The notes under the pieces are model-generated. The model was not told where the DNA came from. It saw nothing but the letters and a program-made list of their open reading frames with translations, and did no database searches. A program made the translations under genes and the position numbers. Below are positions 40,201-44,382 of a stretch of DNA of 44,382 bases, one piece after another; position 1 is the first letter of the stretch; each line of letters opens with the position of its first letter. The DNA comes from Symbiodinium natans (Eukaryota > Sar > Dinophyceae > Suessiales > Symbiodiniaceae), in NCBI GenBank assembly GCA_905221605.1, contig CAJNDS010002506.1, positions 343,455-387,836 on the forward strand, written 5' to 3'.

Positions 40201-40336
40201 ACTCTTCTTCAGCATCTTCAGCTTTGGAGAGTGTGTCCACGTCCTGGGAGAATGCCCTGCACGAATTCAACAACAGCCACTCTGTCAGCAAGACCGTTTC
40301 CCCAGATCTTATCTTTTCAGATTCTGGACCCGTTAA
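37243..40336. other. No gene recognised
   Basis: Coding-like fragments occur at about 37620-37690 (LDLTSFLGALKTSVQRIAI) and 37950-38035 (DRKETGDGDNFKWEPKLVF), but without junctions. ORFs of 132-169 codons at 38818-40196 overlap on both strands. Decayed CCCTAAA-like sequence is present at 38733-38770 and 39236-39305. Confidence 0.4.
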
Positions 40337-40747
40337 AAGCGGTTTGCCCTGGATTGTTGTGCCACGCTGCCAGGTGCAGCGCCCACCACGCGCCGGCTGC
40401 AGCCTCCCCTGCCGCCTGCACCTGCACCGAAGGATAACGCGCAAGCCGCGCAGGCGGTCCAGAGCCGGATTGAGGCGATTGAGGCGCAATCCGAACATCA
40501 ACCGCACAGAGCCGCACCGAACCCTTTGGTCCGAAGCCGCGTCCTCACTGCTTCAGAGAGAATTCAGAATGTCAGGAGTTCTTGGAAGAGGATTACCAAC
40601 CGCAGTATGGACAGTCGATCGGCGCCAAGGCGCCGTGCAAGTGAGATCAGATTCCTCTCCTCTCTCGCTGTAGAAGCCACAGAAGCCCGCCTGCCAACAG
40701 GGGCATGGCCGGGGGAAATGCACACCGTGTACAAGGATCTTGGTTAG
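40337..40747 (+). CDS. Candidate exon: Ala/Pro-rich to charged segment
   Basis: A frame open for about 136 codons from just after a TAA at 40334-40336 to a TAG at 40745-40747. It contains LQPPLPPAPAPKDNAQAAQA, then QSRIEAIEAQSEHQP and SERIQNVRSSWKRITNRS, which looks like a disordered linker followed by helices. No family was recognised. The true exon is probably 40370-40690, with the tail being intron. Confidence 0.45.
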   Translation, partial: KRFALDCCATLPGAAPTTRRLQPPLPPAPAPKDNAQAAQAVQSRIEAIEAQSEHQPHRAAPNPLVRSRVLTASERIQNVRSSWKRITNRSMDSRSAPRRRASEIRFLSSLAVEATEARLPTGAWPGEMHTVYKDLG

Positions 40748-41184
40748 ACCAGGCTGGCTGCAGAGTTTCGCGCTGGGAGAGCATCGAACGGGATTTCACG
40801 GCTTGTCTGCTGCCCACTATTGCCCACTGTCCCTCTCTCGCTCGCCATCCCTCCCTCCCCTTCGATAGTTCTTTAACTTTCTTTCGGTCGCACTCGATCT
40901 CGCTCTGGGTGCTCAAACCTGTCCTTAACTGAAGCCTACGTTGTCCTTACGCCACCCCCTGAATCACGAAGACCGAGTGCTGAGAAGCTCACGTGAAGCA
41001 GACTGGCAGGATGCGATTTCGGTGCCCGCTGCATGTTTTGCCACCTTGCAACTTAGCAGAGAGTTCGACCAAAGAAATGTTCTTGGGCGTGCCATGGGCG
41101 ACGTGGTGATTGATGAACATGATAAGGAGCACTCGCACCATACGGACAGCAAGAAGAACCGCCATCGTCCATGCAAAGCAGCAC

Positions 41185-41545
41185 GGCAACAGTACAAGCA
41201 AACAATCCAGAACCTTGGTCGCAGCTAGAAGCGCATCTGCGCAGCCTTCGTCGGACCTTTGTCGCCCGTCAGTTTGCTCACCATGGTTTGACGCGGCTTG
41301 GCTTTTTGCAGCTTAGGAAAGTTTACGAGGAGTACAAGGACAAAGCCTGGGCTGCTGCCAACCCAACTTATCATGCAGTGTTGCAGTACCTCTATTCCCG
41401 AGCCAACGAGGTTGTCAACACTTGCATACAAGTTCCGCTCAAGCTACGCTGCAAGGACAACCCTGAGAGGAAGAAGAAAGCTTTGGAAAAGCTCCTAAGA
41501 AGCGTTAACACGCTAGCGTCCACACTGGGCCTTGTGCATAGAGAG
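41185..41545 (+). CDS. Unrecognised gene C, internal exon
   Basis: A long stop-free frame encodes PEPWSQLEAHLRSLRRTF, then VARQFAHHGLTRLGFLQLRK, NPTYHAVLQYLYSRANEV and ERKKKALEKLLRSVNTLAS. Helical, basic and clearly protein-like; no family recognised. Both ends are approximate. Confidence 0.55.
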
Positions 41546-41649
41546 CGAGGGGGGAGAGAGAGATGCCACCACTGCTTGTGGCATTGCTGCCCTGCTTGTG
41601 GCATCCCCCGTCCCTGCTTAATTCGCATTGTCCTGCCTCGCTCTGCAAG

Positions 41650-41792
41650 GATTGCAGAGACAAGCCCCTACATGCGAAGCCTGTTGAAGGGCTTGGGGGA
41701 GAAAGATGAAGATGAAGTCCTGGCACGCCTTGGACAGGCTGCGTCTTGCTTTGAGAAGTGGCACAAGGATCACAAGGATCACAAGGATCAGC
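41650..41792 (+). CDS. Unrecognised gene C, internal exon with HKD tandem repeat
   Basis: After TGCAAG the frame gives IAETSPYMRSLLKGLGEKDE, then DEVLARLGQAASCFEKW and three HKD units encoded by a 9-bp tandem repeat (41760-41788). The 3' end is not fixed. Confidence 0.5.
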
Positions 41793-41832
41793 CTCTTTTG
41801 AGGGTTAGACAGAAGAACTGCCCTCGACGGCA

Positions 41833-41958
41833 GCTTGCGGTGGGTTTTTCGCCAAGGTGGAAGAGGAGCTATCAGCTCCAAGGGTTCCTGGGCTCCAGCC
41901 CCGCGGCAAGATCTCTAGAATAAAATTGCGAGAGGTGTTTTTGGGTGGTGAACTGTAA
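41833..41958 (+). CDS. Unrecognised gene C, terminal exon
   Basis: After CGGCAG the frame encodes CGGFFAKVEEELSAPRVPG, then LQPRGKISRIKLREVF and ends LGGEL with TAA at 41956-41958. This reads as a genuine C-terminus. No family was recognised. Confidence 0.5.
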   Translation, partial: ACGGFFAKVEEELSAPRVPGLQPRGKISRIKLREVFLGGEL

Positions 41959-44063
41959 AATAGAGAGGAAATTGAGGTTTCCTACTAAGGAAAGAATTTC
42001 CTTACGGTAAATACAAAACACCTAAATTAACTTTCGAGCCGAAATACTGGGCTGTTCTTACATGTGATGCGTAGGAGTCCTGTTTTTTCCACAGGCTGTG
42101 GACTTCTTTATGTTTCCGTTGACGGCAGAGTGTTCTGGGGCGTGGTCTAGGGTTGCAAAGCGATGCGGCGACTTGTGATAGATAGGTTGAGGTCACCCGA
42201 AAACAGTTGATTGCTCTCTTCCCATTCAACGGTCGGACAAACCGGTACAAAATCGTGACTTGGACAAAGGGCTTACTTGACGCATAGCACATTTTTCTAG
42301 CGACAAATTGACAGGCCCTAGACGCGCAACGCGCTTCTGAAGGCCACCAGGCGAAGTGCCGCTCAGCTCCGCATCAGCTGCATCAGCCTCGGCATCTTCG
42401 GCATCTCCAACTCCTAAGTCTCAAGCGCCTCGGTGCAACGAAGCGTCAAACCCTGGGCACTCAGATTCTTGAACCCGAAGTTCGGGCTTCATGCGGCTTC
42501 AGGGGTCTGAATCCATGTGGTTCGGAGAAGTGGGGACGGCAATTTACACATGTCTTGAAGCGTCCCATTCCTCAGAATGCTCACATGCTCACCACAACTA
42601 AGGGTGGCAAATCTCTCATTTCTTTGTAGCGCTCGACGAAGTCGCAAAGGCGCCTTGCGCTGCCAACCGCTTCAGGTATTTCAGGCTTTGCGCTTCCACG
42701 AGGCAGCCCTTGTCATAATGTGGTGTCAAGGGCACTTGACGCTCCCTGATTCAGATTCTAGTCCCTGCTTAATTCTAGGAAATGAGTTGACATTTGGAGC
42801 CGTTTTGGCCGTTGCAATTCTTTGCCGATGTCCTTCCTTTCTTCCATCTTCCGATGAGGTCCGAGTGCTGCGCTGCTACACCGTCCCTGGTGAGAGGAGT
42901 TGTAAGCGCAAGGTTTCGGCAAGAAACGCTCGCAAACATGCCCCACCGGGTTCCCCCAGGCTTGCTGGTTTGAAGCCTTGCACCCAAACGTTCGACACAA
43001 CCTACAACATTGATAGACTCGCGGGCAGGGCGGGACCCGGTAGGCAGGCTTCAGTTTTTGGGACTCTGTTTGTGCATGTGTGCGTGTGTGCGCCAGTTGC
43101 GTCGGCTTGCCAACAGCAAAAATGCCGGGCATTGTTTAGAAGGCCAATATACTTGGTCTCTGCGACTTGCTGTCATCACCTCTCTTGCGTATCTGCTTTT
43201 GCAATTGGACCTCAAGTGTTTGAATTGTCGCCGCATGCTTGTGTGATCTCAATGGGTGAGGTCCTGCACGTAAACAAAGGAGACACCAAGCATGCTGCTG
43301 ATGACTTCTCTGAATCAGCTTCCGTCCAACATCACCAGCGAAGCCCCTTCTCCAAACGCCACAGACAGTTGCACACTCAAGTGGTTCTCTGGCTTTGAAA
43401 GACACTGGTGTGGGGTGCGTGGAAGCACGTCTTGCTTGACAGTTTTGACTCATGTTAGCGTTGTTTTCTGTGCACATGCCAAGATTTCGGGCAAAATCAG
43501 GAACCATGACTGCCACAGTGCCTTCTGTATATTTGAACGAGTCTCAAGATCAAGCGACTCAAATTCTCGTAGTTCTCGCACCCTTTCACGATGCAGGCTG
43601 TTGCTGTGCCACTCGCATTGATTTTCCATGGCCAGCTCGGTGAGTTGTCGTCATCCCATACTTTGCCGGTTGCCCGCCAAACGGAGGCCCGTATGCTCGT
43701 ATCACTGAAACTTTGAAGCAGTTCTCAAAAGCCTCCTTTGGGCTGGGCCGGCCGTGCAAGGACTGGACTAGCTCGTCTAGCGACCTAAAGTAAGGTCCCT
43801 CACGTTTAGGTTTGGCATCATCAGCCGCACTACAGCAGAGTGGCAGTCAAGCCAAAATGCTTCCATTCAGGGCACTGGTACAGCAGTGCAGCTGTGAGGC
43901 GCGGCCTTGAAAATCTTTCTCAGAGTGCAGAGTATGCTTTTCCATCGGCTTTGACAAGCTTCAAAGCACGATCGACTTGTCTGCCACGAAGAGTCAAACC
44001 CACTCAAAAGCAGTCCGCGACCATGAGTTGGCTTGACTTGTACCCTGGACCTTGTTGGGGTTT
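41959..44063. other. No gene recognised
   Basis: A 273-codon frame (42577-43398 +) is the longest ORF outside the simple repeats, but it is Cys/His/Arg/Leu-rich and conflicts with more protein-like fragments in another frame (for example FFVALDEVAKAPCAANRF near 42620). Another coding-like fragment is near 43510-43640 (YLNESQDQATQILVVLAPF). None can be chained. Confidence 0.4.
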
Positions 44064-44168
44064 TCGGTTGGCTGTTTAGCGCTTAGGGTTGTGTCTGAAA
44101 CTAACGCCTCCGGTCCGCCCGGCTCGGAATCGGCTGGCTGTTCAGAGCGTAGGGTTATATCTGAAATT
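44064..44168 (+). repeat. Imperfect 39-bp direct repeat, 66-bp period
   Basis: 44064-44102 and 44130-44168 share TCGG(T/C)TGGCTGTT, AGGGTT and TCTGAAA blocks with about seven mismatches over 39 bases. Confidence 0.8.
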
Positions 44169-44382
44169 GATACTGATATTTTGTAGGAAAATCAGAATTT
44201 CTCATTGGATTCAGAAGGTAAATATTGAAAACCTTTTCGTGGATATGTTAATGGATTCGTTCGTGGACAAGATTTAGAGATCAATTTCGTGAATACTCAC
44301 TGATAATTGCTAGAAGGATTATTCATAGTTTTATGATAATTTGTTGTTTGAAGAAGAAATGGATTCTTAAATTATTCATGAA
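44169..44382. other. AT-rich terminal segment
   Basis: Base composition drops sharply to AT-rich from about 44168 to the window end, unlike the rest of the window. It carries GGATTC/GATTC, TTCGTGGA and GAATTT-like short recurring words. No coding sequence is seen. Confidence 0.7.

Noticed and set aside
42577-43398. 273-codon ORF, the longest in the window
   Set aside because: Composition is rich in Cys, His, Arg and Leu with no domain, and a different frame within it contains more protein-like pieces. I treat it as a chance open frame.

Overview
The window looks like nuclear DNA of a dinoflagellate, most likely a Symbiodiniaceae-type alga. Four things point there. All recognisable coding sequence is on the + strand, broken into very short exons (about 30-180 nt). 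Exon phases only join if many introns begin with GC, and one with GA, instead of GT, a known feature of dinoflagellate genes. TTTAGGG/CCCTAAA telomere-type repeats are scattered inside the sequence in both orientations. The dominant coding theme is long multi-EF-hand proteins. There is no bacterial or phage signature, no rRNA or tRNA gene, and no CRISPR array. Long ORFs are a poor guide here: the longest ones are reads through microsatellites or shadows, and the real genes are chains of exons that had to be joined by phase and family pattern.

Layout: 1-476 is a GT/GGTGTT microsatellite. 1618-2234 holds the last two exons of an ABC1/UbiB (ADCK-like) atypical kinase, spliced cleanly across a 131-nt intron. 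2.2-9.5 kb is mostly unassigned, with a few weak candidate exons and a CCCTAAA array near 6.35 kb. 9532-9798 resembles the His-containing part of a calpain-type cysteine protease. 9.8-12.9 kb is unassigned apart from small repeats. 13077-19105 is gene A, about twenty exons encoding a chain of EF-hand pairs separated by long helices. 19.1-25.6 kb has no exon I trust. 25650-30778 is gene B, at least eighteen exons encoding a second multi-EF-hand protein with a different repeat unit. 30.8-32.6 kb has coding-like pieces that may be its C-terminal part. 32.6-36.1 kb is repeat-bearing and unassigned. 36.2-37.7 kb has isolated candidate exons. 40.3-41.96 kb has an Ala/Pro-rich exon and an unrecognised gene end with a stop at 41956-41958. 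The last 220 bases become AT-rich.

What the genes share is calcium sensing. Gene A has about thirteen EF-hand-like units, only a minority with intact calcium ligands. Gene B has about ten, most with canonical or near-canonical loops, alternating with a conserved helix pattern (for example FLRAWK and AGAWRALD). No catalytic domain was found in either. The proteins are best described as giant calcium-binding scaffolds or sensors of unknown role. The most interesting structural signal is at the introns: several are bounded by 7-8 bp direct repeats that span the splice sites, one splits an EF-hand loop with a GA donor, and one 3' splice site is duplicated 45 bp upstream of itself. Exon limits below are inferred from reading-frame phase and AG acceptors, not from transcripts.
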